Assembly: GCA_017562135.1 (NCBI GenBank)
Contig: QEYB01000290.1
Location: 620,001 to 684,000, forward strand
Source of the DNA: Dipylidium caninum
Lineage: Eukaryota > Platyhelminthes > Cestoda > Cyclophyllidea > Dipylidiidae
Direction: 5' to 3'
DNA length: 64,000 nt
Below are positions 13,101 through 25,500 of this stretch, piece after piece. The notes beneath the pieces were generated by a model. The model saw only the letters and a list, made by a program, of their open reading frames with translations, searched no databases and was not told the origin of the DNA. The stretch's first letter is position 1, and each line of letters starts with the position of its first letter. Position numbers and translations under genes: made by a program.

Positions 13101-13800
13101 TAAGTTATTTTCAATATGTACACACGTTGCGAAAACGGATTTTTCATTATTTACCGGTAAGTCGAGGCGACGGGGATGACGGCAGAATGTGCCCTTCGGC
13201 GATGTCGATGGCAGGTATTTCATAAGTCCTTTGCAGTCGGATAATAGCATCCAACGCGCCATAAACATCATTGTTGTCGGGGAGCATATCAGCGTACCAC
13301 TTCAGCCGTAGGAACAATTTCCTCCTAGAGTCGAATTCCTTGAAATTGGCTATTAGACCATCCTCATTTCTGTTAATTTCGTCGTCAGGACTACTGGCAG
13401 TTGGCAAACCAAAGAGTGCCGAAAGCTCACTCGACCAATTGGAAGCTAACTGAAATATGGTAAAGAAGGCAGAAACTGGGTTATCGGCGGATTCCTGGGA
13501 GGTGGTAGACAAGTTTGAGAGAGGGAATAGTGAAGAACTATTGCTTTCTTTTCGTGTAGAAGGGTAAAATTGTGTGCCTTTTTCTAGCCGTTGGATTAAA
13601 CGCCGCAGTTTCGCCAAACGTGCCTCTTCCCTGCTGACGTATTCATTTAATTCGGAGGCGAGATGGCGACCTGCCGCCACGGCCTGATTGACATCAGTGA
13701 GCGCAGACACAATATCAGGTGATGTTTCATCGCCGAGGGAGTCTGAGGAGAGTAGACAAAGTATAAGCAAGTTTAGCAAAGCCCAATTTCCAGTTGTCAT
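7139..13800 (-). CDS. P4HA: Prolyl 4-hydroxylase subunit alpha, nine exons
   Basis: ER-lumen Fe(II)/2-oxoglutarate dioxygenase subunit that hydroxylates proline in collagen-type repeats, normally as an alpha2beta2 tetramer with protein disulfide isomerase. Coding exons: 13155-13800, 11917-12101, 11734-11785, 11295-11390, 10682-10914, 9799-9869, 9396-9549, 8239-8301, 7139-7405. Phases match and total 588 residues. The start has a signal peptide (LLNLLILCLL core). Residues 1-215 are the N-terminal dimerisation region. The next two exons hold the TPR-like peptide-substrate domain (LGLFAYELGDY). The catalytic domain shows the iron ligands H474 and D476 (PHFDYAR), distal H544 (SRHGACP) and the 2-oxoglutarate lysine K554 (GSKW), so the enzyme should be active. 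Both C-terminal catalytic exons match vertebrate P4HA closely. No ER-retention tail is present, as expected, because the beta subunit supplies it. A decayed copy of exon 5 lies upstream at about 14.6 kb. Confidence 0.93.
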
Positions 13801-13875
13801 CTTGTTTACATGCCTCCCGGTAAATAGGAGTCTTGATGTGGTTTATGTACGTGTGTGTATGTGGCTATATACATA

Positions 13876-13895
13876 TGTGTGTGTGTGTGTGTGTG
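13876..13895. repeat. (TG)n microsatellite
   Basis: Uninterrupted TG dinucleotide run just upstream of the P4HA start codon, in its 5' flank. A GGGTGGGTGGG stretch follows at about 13905. Confidence 0.95.
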
Positions 13896-14510
13896 CAGAT
13901 GACGGGTGGGTGGGTTGGAAAACTGCCTCAAGTGTCCAATCATAACGCGGAAAGAGTCATGAACCAGGAATCATGATAATCCAAATTCAAATGGCTACAT
14001 AAATTTTGTGTTCTTCTGCTTACAAATGTACATAGCTTCCAAGGTATTCACGTACTCCTCGAAGCAATAACCCTTGGAATACAAATAGGTTGCCTTAATT
14101 TTAGGACCATAAAACCCGAAAATTCCCAAATGACTATGAGGAGTAAATTCAACCCACTGCGCATGCGAGGTAAGATTGAGGAAAAGATTAATGATTTTAC
14201 AACTATTCTTCTACACCTGCAAGGTGGGAGGGGGGGGCATATTGCAGTAGAAATATTCACTGTCCAAAAGGCAGGCATAGTAGTAAGTATGCATGGCGTG
14301 GAGAGTCGAGTACACAAAATATGGTGTCGCGAAAGGAGCCCCCAGCGAGGTTTGAACTGTGGACGGGTGACGAAGGGGGGGAGGAGAGGAGGACGAGGAG
14401 ACTGAAAAGGAGGAGGAGGTAGGAGAGGATGAGGTGAAGGAGCAGGATGAGGAGGACACTGAGAGGGAGACTGAGGAGAAGGAGGAGGAGGGGGAGAATA
14501 AAAATCTTAT

Positions 14511-14735
14511 CCGTGGTTTGGAGAGTTTAATAATCAAATCCTCCTCAGCCTGCGTCACGAAGTCGTGCCACAGCAGTATGGTGGCCTCCGACTGCACAAA
14601 TTCTTTTAACCGACCCAATATAGAGTAAGGATGGGGCGACGAGTAGCGACAAGTGCAATGAAAATCTAACGGCGGAATTTATCAGCTTGTTTAGACAGGC
14701 TCTCGAATATTTAATTCACCGCTTTGTTGCATTTT
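14511..14735 (-). pseudogene. Decayed duplicate of P4HA exon 5
   Basis: Read on the minus strand, this stretch matches P4HA exon 5 (10682-10914) almost base for base in places. The segment coding LLWHDFVTQ is identical for about 30 bases, and CRYSSPHPY and ILG.LKE recur. The upstream half carries in-frame stops (near 14690) and lost the conserved LCRR region. The donor after the final codons CCA CGG is mutated: the intact gene has GTGAGA, this copy has ATAAGA. The pyrimidine-rich intron sequence following exon 5 is also duplicated (about 14380-14510). It lies about 0.7 kb 5' of the intact start codon, so it is a remnant of a partial tandem duplication, not an alternative exon. No other P4HA exon copy was found nearby. 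Confidence 0.85.
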
Positions 14736-16520
14736 GAAGTTCGCGTTTACTTCTCGCAATCTCCAATAGTCCTAGTCTCACTTCCAGATATTTTAATATT
14801 TGCTTCGTGACGAACTATAGCGACACAGTTAAACGGAATGTTACACACCATAAACTAAGCTCTTCTCTGGAGTCTCTGTACAGCCTAATATTTATATGCC
14901 TTAAGAGGACATTCATTTCGACTACCATCCAAATTCGCCATCACTAATAAGATAATCGGCAGCAAAATTGCATGTAGATCAAATTCATTGGGACTTTGTT
15001 TGATCCTGCAAAAACAACTGTTGGCCAAGAATAGTGCCTTTTAAAAGACATTCTGTGGCATGAAACTTTGTCTGCTTGCCGCTGACTTGCCGAATAATGT
15101 ACCACATTACCAGTTAAATCAAGCACTAAACTTTTTTGCAATGACAAAGACTTTAAAAATGTCACCATTGTTCTGCTAAGTGACAGGTGACATTTTAGAG
15201 GCCGTATCGCTATGCACGCCCAAAATAGTTTTTTAACTATTCTGACCCTTTTTCCACACTAATTGTTGTTTTTCAACAGAGACCAAGTATTCAGATATTA
15301 TGCTTTGTGATACTTTTCAGAATTATAAGCTCTTGCTTAATGGGAAAGAATGCTTTGCTCTAAAACAACTGGCACTTAGGTAAACCCTCTGTTATTATCT
15401 GCTCAAAAAAAGCATTTATATGTGGCATGCGTGATTGCATTCGTGAGGCATTTTAAGTTATTAATCACAACCTATATAGGCTTTTGTTTCTTCTATATTA
15501 CCATTAATTTTAGTTCATCATTAGACATTCACATGAAGAAGAGCCACCCTATATTTCGAAAAACTATTGGTGGTCTTTCGGAAAATTTGACGTGATTCCT
15601 TTTACGAAGATTTGGTAATTAAATACTATCTGGTCCTAATTTGTAGATTGTCGTTGGGTAAAATCAAAAATAAGTCGAAACATACAAGGGACAGTCTTTT
15701 TTATGTCTCCAGGAGAGGATCTTCATACAATAACGTATGGGTTTCCATTGAAATTAGATCAATAATTTTTTGCAAATCAATAACATTTCTCGCTCACTTT
15801 CAAAACTTTGAAGAAATTAAGACACGTGTTAATAGAATGCTAACAATATAAAAGTTGACGCTTTTCTAATCATATTCCGCATTAAACTTGTCTTTGATTG
15901 CCATTTTTCTTCTACTTACTCACTTGGAAATACGGTGTAGCTACTGTAAAGAATCCAGCTATTAACCTGCAGGCGACTGCATGAGGTCTTAACATAAAAG
16001 ATTAAAGGAAAAAAATTACTTTCATTAACAAACAACGGTAAATTTTAAAATATATTATTCTCAGAGGTGAAGGGTTTTGGGAAAATAATAAAGGTTTAAG
16101 CGCTTGTATCATGGACAGAAACCGAACTAGTTTTAACTACCTAATTTGACTGTGTAACACATAGTGCGCCAGTACGAATACTCTAAGGTGACTATATTTC
16201 CACGGTGGTATTGCTAACAGGCGGACTTAATATTTTACATATCGCAGGCTATCTTTCCTGTGAAATTTTGCTGCACCTGCTTTACTTTTGTCAAGATCGG
16301 GCAAATTTTTTAAGTCACCTTTTTGATCATTGTAGCCGAAATCACAAGAAATCTAATCTCAAGAACAACCGTAAGTCTTGCATTAGGCTTGGTTTTAAAC
16401 CAGGACAAATACTGTCCTTCTATTTTATGGATGCTTCAATACCCGTTATCATGAAAATTTAAGCGTTTATTTATTTCAGGAATTGTATGAATTTTGGTTA
16501 TATGCTCCCCATTTATCACC
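14736..16520. other. Intergenic region between P4HA and the SH3-SH2 gene
   Basis: AT-rich sequence without a recognisable gene. Small open frames at 14944-15168, 15612-15851 and 16205-16462 have no domain signature. It should contain the promoter of the plus-strand SH3-SH2-pseudokinase gene, and the P4HA promoter may lie beside the decayed exon. Confidence 0.5.
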
Positions 16521-19500
16521 ATGGTCTATGGATCATTTGGACATTTATGGCGCAAAATAAAGGCCAAAAAGGACACCGATAAATGTGATCATTTGGGGTA
16601 TCTACCTCCAAAGCCGGCTCACCGTTGGCAGCGGCGCAAAAGGCGAGAAGAGAAATTTGACAAAGCAAAACAAGAAGAGATAACAGAGACCAAAATAGAT
16701 CCATGGCTTCAGTTGTGTTGTAACCCTCAAGACCAAAAATCTATGGCTTTGTTTACCCTCCCTGGTGACCCTGAGGCCAATGAATTAAGTGTTCAAGAGG
16801 GCGATTCGCTCGTTATTGAATCACTCGACCGGACAGAGGTTTGGTGGCAGGCTGTAAACACGAGGACTGGAAAATCAGGCTTTATTCCGTGGAATTATAT
16901 AACCGAAGAAGTTGGTATAAAGGATGTTATCCATGCGTGGCATGAGATTAATCGAAGAGAAAGTGAAGTCAAACTAAGTATGGCTAATTTGCAAAGCGGC
17001 ACTTATTTGTTTCGGCCTAGTTCAAGTGAGTCTCCTTAACTCCTCTGAATCTGTAGGCTTGAATTGTTACGGTTTCCAAATAGCAGCACGGTTTCAAACC
17101 TCCGATTAGTTGTTTTATATTTCTTATTTGGTGATCATCATAAAAAATGATTGAATGGCTTTGATATGCTCTTTCAATTCCTTCTCGGAGTGATATTTGA
17201 ACATTTTATTGTCCCTGTACTCGTTTATTTTGGCATCATTTTTTGCCTCCTCTAAGTAATATACATTTGCATACTTTCTACTTCAATATTTAATTCCGTT
17301 ACTCATTTCCTTCACGCATATCTTCTCCTTCTGCGATTTTACCTTAAGTCTAATCGTGTAATTTAGTGTTTAGTGTTCAATTTGGGTTTCGAATATTGCA
17401 TTAACATTTAATTGGCTTCCGTTACAACTGTACAAGTGATTCAAATCACCTTCAATTTGCTCTTCTTAGTTTCGACTATTCAAAAATACCAGCTTGTCAC
17501 TCAAAATATTAGACATTTTCCTAACGCAGTCGCAGCACCTCTGATGCAATGCAGAAGATGCCCTTTGAGCACTCTCTCCTAGGCTTTACTTTAAATTCAT
17601 ACATCCAAGAAAGTCATTATCGTTCTAGTTTTCAGGCATCGTCGACTTGTTTACGACCTTAGTGCATTGAATTTGCTAATAAAACTGCCCCTAACAATGT
17701 GAGACTAATCCCTAAAAAAGAAAGTTGCACCTTTGACAATTATAGCAAAACGTAGTGAGGCTATAAACTCCATTCTGAAGAGTAATCTGCTTAAGCATGA
17801 AACACCTCTGTGGTGTGTGAAGAATGTGGCCCTCAAGGATCCTAAATTGACTAATCAGTGGAGGAGGGAATTAATTCTAAAGCTCCTCTAAGTATTCATG
17901 TTATTTAACTAGCAGATGGTTGAACTCTTTCATTGGTGGTGCTGAAATTGAGTTTGCTAATACCACCGCCTCTGCATCCACTCAATTTCACATGCCTTCT
18001 TAGTCATAACCTACCGATTTCTCATCTCCGCTCGTTTTCTTTCCTAACCTCTGAACTCGCCTTTAATCACGTTCCTTTCAACCACACCGCTACTGCCAGG
18101 CGTCTGCACAATCTCGAAAAACAGCGCTTAAATCAATTTCCTCTCCTACATTAGCTCATTCCAATGGCATATGAAGTGAAGTCTATTGAAAGCGTCTTGT
18201 CTCGTTGTTATGATGAAATGTGATAGAAACCCATGAAGGCGTATTCTCGTCCCCTTTCTTCTTCTTTTCTCCTCCACCCTCCTCTCTTTCTTTCACTCTT
18301 TACCTCAGGGGATATAATTCGAAGGGATTCCCACAATTTTTAGCAATTAATGTGCTTAGGACTATTTTTTCTTTAATTCTTGTTAACTTGTTGGAAACTA
18401 TGATAAGGCAAAGGCGCAATTTTTGTGTAATTGGTCACGATTTAGCTTTTTCTTTATATCTCGTAATCTTAAAAGGACGGTTAAATGGAGGTAAAAAAGA
18501 CAGGTTGAATCATACAGACACGCGACGACCTTGGGTAAGAGAATAGCGCATAAGTGATGTTGAGAGTTGTGAACTAAAGATTTTCACGAGTCTTTAGTAC
18601 GAGGTAATTTCTACAACCCTTCATAAACCAACTGTTGTATTAGACGTTTTGCGACAATTTATGACTGGACGGTAGATGGAAGCTTACGTTATGGCTTTTT
18701 ACCCTTTTACTGCAGACCCTCTTCGAATCGCTCTATCGGTCCTTTGTATAGTTGGAAGTACGAGAATCATCAAACACTTCAGCGTGAAATACGATAAGCG
18801 CCTTAATGCATACTTCATCTCCTTGGGAAAGCGTTTTTCCCATTTAACGGAATTGACGAATTATTACAAAAGTGAGTTTTGTCTAAATGTACTCTTCCAG
18901 ACTGGGGCAGTCCTCACATCACCTTGGAGTATAGTTGCCCGGGTCTTATCAATTACTTCAATCGCTTCCACCTTGACAACTCTGTTAGAGAGCACAAAGT
19001 ACTTGTGAGAGATAGTTGCTGCTCTAACCTTGAATCAATTCACACAGAAACAAAAGTTACTTTTGGGAACCAGTGGGAGTTGATTCACCGATTATAGACA
19101 AGGTTGCTTTGTTTTTCTTTCGATCATCACTTGAAAGATAGAATCTGGCTCTCTTGATAGATGCTTTGAATTAGTATGACAAGTAGACGCGTGGATCTTA
19201 TTCTACTAATTACCGTTTAAGATTATTTTAACCTATATTACATACGTGGAATAAATGCGCCGTATAGAAGTCGCCTTTTATGTGTAAATTATTATATCAT
19301 CAATGGTGGAATGTCCCTTACTGATCTATTTTATGAACATTGCGAGATTTTACCAAGGCAAGGCTAACAGCTGTGAGGTGTGCTTGTGCAGGTGGTTGTA
19401 TTCTAACTTTGTCACCATCATCTCCATCACTCAAGGTTTTAAATAGTAGATTTGTCGATGTTTAAACCAACTGGAAAGAGGGAGCCCTGTCCACAATGTA

Positions 19501-22500
19501 GACGGAGTTCTTAAAGATCTCCTGTGGACAAAACTGCATGCTATCCAGGGTGGCTGAGATTGCAGTATGAAAAAAGAAGAGCTTAATACTTTGGCACTTG
19601 AGTATATTGTAACAGACAATTGGCTTTCTTCACTGCAGTGCCACTTACAGCACACCTTGGACCTAAACATGTAGGAAACGGGTATTTTAAGCGAGACTTA
19701 TCTGGTTTTTGGTTATAAAAATTGGTTCTAGTTGCGTTAACGATGAAAGTGTATCAGAGTGATACAGGCCAACTACCTGTATTTTAACCAGTAAAATATC
19801 AGGTAATCGGATTCCCAAACTCTTTTTATACTATGAAGATGACCCGGTTTTACCCGATCAGCATACTTGAGTCCATACGTCATTGGCTCAATTTTTCCTC
19901 GACAATTAATTATTATTCTCCCCATCTTGACTGATGAGGCTCTTTTGTCTCCTGCCTTAGTGTTGGTGTTTTCTTCCTTAAAGATGGATTGTAGTCTCTT
20001 GAAAGCACTACGGAAATTTTTCCTATGTGAGGCTTTTTATGTACTTTATTGAATCATTTTAAAATCCTTATTGCTTTTTTGCTTTGAAAAACTCTTTACT
20101 CACTGACCGCTTATACATTAAAATTCATTGGCGACAAGCGTTAAAGTTTAGATGTTTTTATCGGTATTTGGTTTTCAGATAATTCCGCTCTCTACTTAGA
20201 CACAGGAAATTTTATTTGCTTTTAAACCTCATAAATTTTGTCACCTCACTTATGAGAACTAAAAATTGTGACAATCTTCAGTTAGACTTTACCACACCCT
20301 CCTCAGGTAATTGTAGGAGCAGATGTATCCTATCCTCTGGTATGTCTGAGAAGTAGAAAATAAGTATAATTAATTCATTTTTAATTTCATTTTTATCAAT
20401 GTTCTGTTATTCCTTAAATAATAACGATGTAGGCTTTAGAAAGTTATCAATTTCAAGTTTTCTAATTATGCCACTGCTTAGTAGCAAAGACAGAAATAAA
20501 GAAGGTTCCATTCCATCATTTTTCCAGTTTCCCACGGAGAGAACCCTCCACTTCTCTCTTCTCCAATGCCTCGCAGTCTGCCACCAATTCAGTCCAGGCA
20601 GTTACAAATTCCTTTGGGAAAAATGAAACTAAAGTCTCATCTCTCCCGTGGCGGACGTTTTGGGTCCGTCTATAAAGCTGTCTGCTTCTCTTCCATAGAG
20701 CAGATCGTGGTGGCGAAGAAACTTTCCAGGATTTTTGATAGTTCCACGGTTAGCTGTTTAGCCGAGGAATGCCACAAACTCCACAGTCCCTTTATCGTCC
20801 ATTTTCTTGGTCTTTGCGAGGATTTCAACTCAACACCCCTTCTGCTCGTCTGGGAGTACATGCCTTTGGGCAGTTTGAAGGATTTTCTGATTAAAAACAA
20901 TTCTACCACTGAATATATCAGACTTCAGATCTGGCTCCACCAGGTAATATGGTCTTATTAGGTACAGCATTACGAAAATCTTTTTACACCTACCTTTTGG
21001 ATAGATTGGTGTCAAATATGTCCATAATAAGGACTTCCAATCACTTCAAACCCATGCATGCCTAATTTCCTTCCACTCTCGTCTATTTTACGCGTTTATA
21101 AAATTGCGAAACAAATGAAATCGTATTTCCGCTTCATTTCTCTTCGTGCTTCCTCTCCCTACCCCATCATGAGAGGAAAAAAGTATTTTTGAGGTAAACT
21201 ATTCAATCGTTACAACGATACAATCAATAGGCAACCGGTTTTATGTGACTCCTGATAGATTTACTTCTCTGGGATGGGAATTTTGTGTCTGCTAGTTTAC
21301 ATACCCTCGGTTATAATTGATAAAGTTCGTATAGTCATTTCTTAGTCCAAATTAATCGCCACCTTCATTTAGGCAAGCAGCGCACAGACCGAAAGTTACT
21401 TGATTTATTTTGCTTTTACATTTGTACATATATCCTTCAATTGGTAAACTATGCCTTAATTAGTGAGCCTGCCTTGAAAAAATGACAATTCAGATTCTTT
21501 TTTCCACTCCTCCTCCAGTAAGCCCATCCTTACAGTATTATAAGTGAAGTTGGCATTTCTCCTTACCTCCGACTTTAAACCACTTGACTTCAATGGTCCT
21601 TGGGGAAACAGGCCTTTCTTCCTTGAGTCCTTGGAAAGAGGCATTATTTCAGTACTACCACTCGAATGCATGAAGGAAGGCCTCATTTCCTCCATTTTGG
21701 CAAATGCTTCAGACCTCTGACTGAAATGACTAATGATCAGTCGAGTGCTTTTAAATTTTGAGCTCAACTAAGGCTTTTAGTATTTTTAACCTTTTCCTTC
21801 TATGACAAACCATCCCCTTTGTTTTGCTTTGGATGCCAATGCAAGGTTTTTTAGGAGAAATCTTGGCTAGCCTAGTGGAGCGCACTTTCCCGAAGTGATA
21901 TTAAATTTAAGAATCTCTACCGATGCGGGCGAGGCAATGTTTCACTATATATTGCCTTCCAAAAGTCCCTCCTTAATTAGGTCCTGAGAGTTTTAAGTTA
22001 GATTTCGCCTAAGCCCATTATTTAAGTGCATTTTAACTCGCCTAGTTAGTCACATTGGCGGCACGTCATCAGCCTTAAATGTATTTCATTCATTTCCAAA
22101 CAATACATATTCACATTGAGAGCTGTTAACCTTTAGTTGCTACAATGATATAGTGCATAAAAATCAGCCTTAATTTCAACGGATACCTCTGGTATTCTCC
22201 CTCACTGATGCCCTGCTTCTTCCTCATCTACATAACACTCGGTGTCTAATCGGAGCGAGAGTGTAGGTAGGAGGAGAGAGCAGGCGGAGTCGAACAGTCG
22301 AGACAGTCGATGCGGAATTGGGAAAGGTGGAAACAGCGGGTTCCGTGTAGGCATGTGAATTCATAGTGCAATATCTCTGTCCAAATCTCCCCTTGTGTCT
22401 GCCCTACATCAAGTGCCCTGATAGCCTTAACGTGGTCTTCTTCGTTTCTCTATGGTGAACATCAATTGCGTACTTACATTTTACAGATTTTAGACGGGAT

Positions 22501-25500
22501 GGATTATCTTGAGGGCAAGAATTCCTTCCATGGTGAATTAACCGCTTCCAATGTCTTTCTTTCCTCGGATTTGTACGCCAAAATCGGCAACTTTGGCTTC
22601 AATGTACAATTCAACAGACAGGTTGCTGGCTTTGGTGAGATCACACTCTTATTTCAGTAAATTATGTCACTCTCTCCTATTTTAAGTCACTTGTGGAATG
22701 AGTAACCTCCCACCCCCCCTCCATATTTATGCGGGTGTAATGGTATTTGGGGCGAAGCGATGAGACTGAGGTCTGGCTTAAACCTTTTTTATAAATGTAT
22801 GCATGTGGTAGACGTGACGGCTTTGCAACACGTGGGCGTATTCCACAGGAGAGAATTTAAAGCAGAGCCGAGGCCTCCTTGCGACTCAACAACCTACTCC
22901 ACTTATGTGTTGATAATTTTATCGTTAGCAGTGGCAGTGATAGCGACTTCGTACTAGTCACCACACTGTTTTAGGGGTTTTCGGAATCACTTTGTCGGAT
23001 TATTTACTACCCCACTTTATTTTGGCGACTTCTTGCCATCTTTTACCCAATCTATCTGCCTACTTCGCCTCTCATCGTTAGATGCAAATTTGTTTCGATT
23101 GGCTGTGTGACTTTTGCCATCACTTCTTCACCTGAAATAAAGCTCTTTTGCGTAGATAAGAGGTAAAAACTTTATTTTTCCCCCAAAACCGAGAAAAATG
23201 TTCTCAGTGCATCACTGTGGGTGTTTACTGGCGTGAATTATTGGGTAACCTAGCCTTTTTATGTGCGTTGGTCTCCACAATCTCGACGAGGTTGGAGCAG
23301 ACATGAGTTAGACTTTCAAAACAGGGCGAATTTTAAGTCAGATTAACAACTTATACGATTTCACAGCAATGAGCATATCAGTCCGAACTGAGGAATTGCG
23401 GGAAAACACTTTCCCAACCGCGCTTTCTCGTCCTTCTGCCTTCAGCACCCTTACAAACTGATTTATAAAACTTTCTCACACCTCTACAATGTCTGTTCTG
23501 GGCATCGCAAGTTACCCCATTTCTATTTACTTCAAGGATTATTTTCGGTTTAAGGGCAGGCAATCGGTGTGAGTTCACTGTAAGTGAAAAGCTCTCCACG
23601 ACTATTTGATGCAGTCATCCTCTCCACGACGTTTATCACCTCCAGTGCATTTGGGTCCTTTGAAGCCCGGTTGACGTGGTTATTTTATCATCCCATTAAA
23701 TGGTGTAGTGTATTTTCCCAGTAAGTAGGCATTGATTTGGAAGATTGAACTTCCATCCTCACAATTAGTTTATTGTGTGGAAATGGAAAGGTTGAACTTC
23801 AACCTTCCAGGTTTGCTTTCACCCCCTTTTCTTCCTATGCCCATTGTTCATTCCTCTTATGTCGGGCAACATCTTCCGCCATAGTGGATTAACGAAGTCT
23901 TTTGGTAATGGCATGCATTTAATCTGATTTTAATGGTGGTTATTTTGAATCCACTGTAACACAAAACTAGTATTTTCATCTGTCACACACAAATATCACT
24001 CTTTTCACCTGATGCTCTATGGGAGTGTTTTTTACTGGGCATGTGCGTGTGTATGCTATAAAGGCACTAAAAGAATTCTGCGGAGGAAATCAAACACTTA
24101 CACCTTTTCACATTTACTCACATATTCACTCATCTACCAAATCGGAGCATGTAAATAATCCGGCTTATGAGGTCAGGGTCTGTGGTAATGTTAGACTGTA
24201 CGTCACGGCGAATGATGTCCCCTCTTCGCTCACAAAATAGCATGATATACTTGTGATAAGGAAGGTGACACTTTAACTGGAAGTCGATTTTTACCTCGAT
24301 AGACAGGATAATGCTTGTTGCCAGAGGACAGTGCTTTGGTATTGCGTGTGCTAAACTAGCTTCCCTGTATCCTAGTTTTTTTTCTGTTTCCATGCTTGTA
24401 ATCCATTTGGATTAGCTACACCGAGGGGTACGACAACACAACTTTTGTTTCCATACTCGCATTTTTCCCTCGTATACTGACATTTTAAAGGGATCGTAGG
24501 AAAAAGCTCATCACCTCCGTTGTGGTATGTCGGAGGACCCCAAATACGCTTGGGGTCAGTAATTAGTGGGGCGAGGGCGACTGATGACACAATGGTGGCA
24601 TTGTCAGGTGACAAAAAATATATAGGAGTTAACACTAATGGTAAAGAATGTTACAAATGGCTGTTTCTTTCTTAACGTCACATCATTTCGTTGATAACGT
24701 TTACCCAAATATGCCAATGCACAAGCATTGTCGGCATGCAGCATTTACTCTTAGCGGTGTAATTTGTAGAAGTTATTACACCTTTCTGGAAGGAAATGAA
24801 AAAAAAAGAATCGGTTAAACCCATCGGCTCATAATTTAAATGTGGCTGATTGAGAGGGGAGAGAATTGTGTGTCGACATTGGCTGTGACAAATTTTGGCC
24901 TTGCAAACTGGTCAACAGAGGGATTTTGGAGGGAGTCTCCTACATTGTCTAATAACACATTAATAAGTAATTTCTGCAGGAATTAGGTCAATTCAAGGGA
25001 TGTCTCTTGGAGGACTTGCATCGCAAATATCTACCATTCATTGACACTCATGACGTCCGTCAATCGTGAATGTTTAACTTAGTGCAGTATTTGAGGCTGT
25101 CGTATTTCACTCGATGGTGAGGACCAGATTTTCACGGCTTTTTAAAGCATCCATTCACAGCAGGGTTTAAATATTTCAGAGGTTGAACTACTCGGTCCAA
25201 AATGTGACGTAGCCTGGAGAGGTAGAACATCCTTTCTTGTGCGACCGCGTTGACACTCCACTCAACAGAAGTGGCATGTTGGCTTCCCTTCCCTGGTACA
25301 CTGGACAAAGATTAGAATCCCAAATTGGGCCTTTGTGTAAACCAACCTTATATCAACAAGACCGTCTGTCATTGCTTTCGTTTAAATGGAGGGCTGGGGG
25401 TCATGCCTGCCTCCACTTATTTGTTTTACTACAGTAACGAGGACGTCTCTTGCACCAGATTAGTCCTAACCATAGGGAAACTCGTATTCCATGATTGAAT

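Noticed and set aside
14340..14365. Sequence like a tRNA B box (GGTTTGAAC)
   Set aside because: No matching A box or cloverleaf at the right distance; no tRNA was found anywhere in the window.
18872..19008. Read-through extension of pseudokinase exon 2
   Set aside because: A good GTGAGT donor ends the exon at 18871 and the next exon joins in phase; the extension has no SH2 similarity.
21456..21767. 103-codon minus-strand frame in pseudokinase intron 3
   Set aside because: Composition is plausible for a protein, but there is no recognisable family, no ATG context support and no companion exon. A database search would be decisive.
24372..24635. Minus-strand frame in intron 4 with fairly natural composition
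   Set aside because: No family recognised and no splice partners found; kept only as a note.
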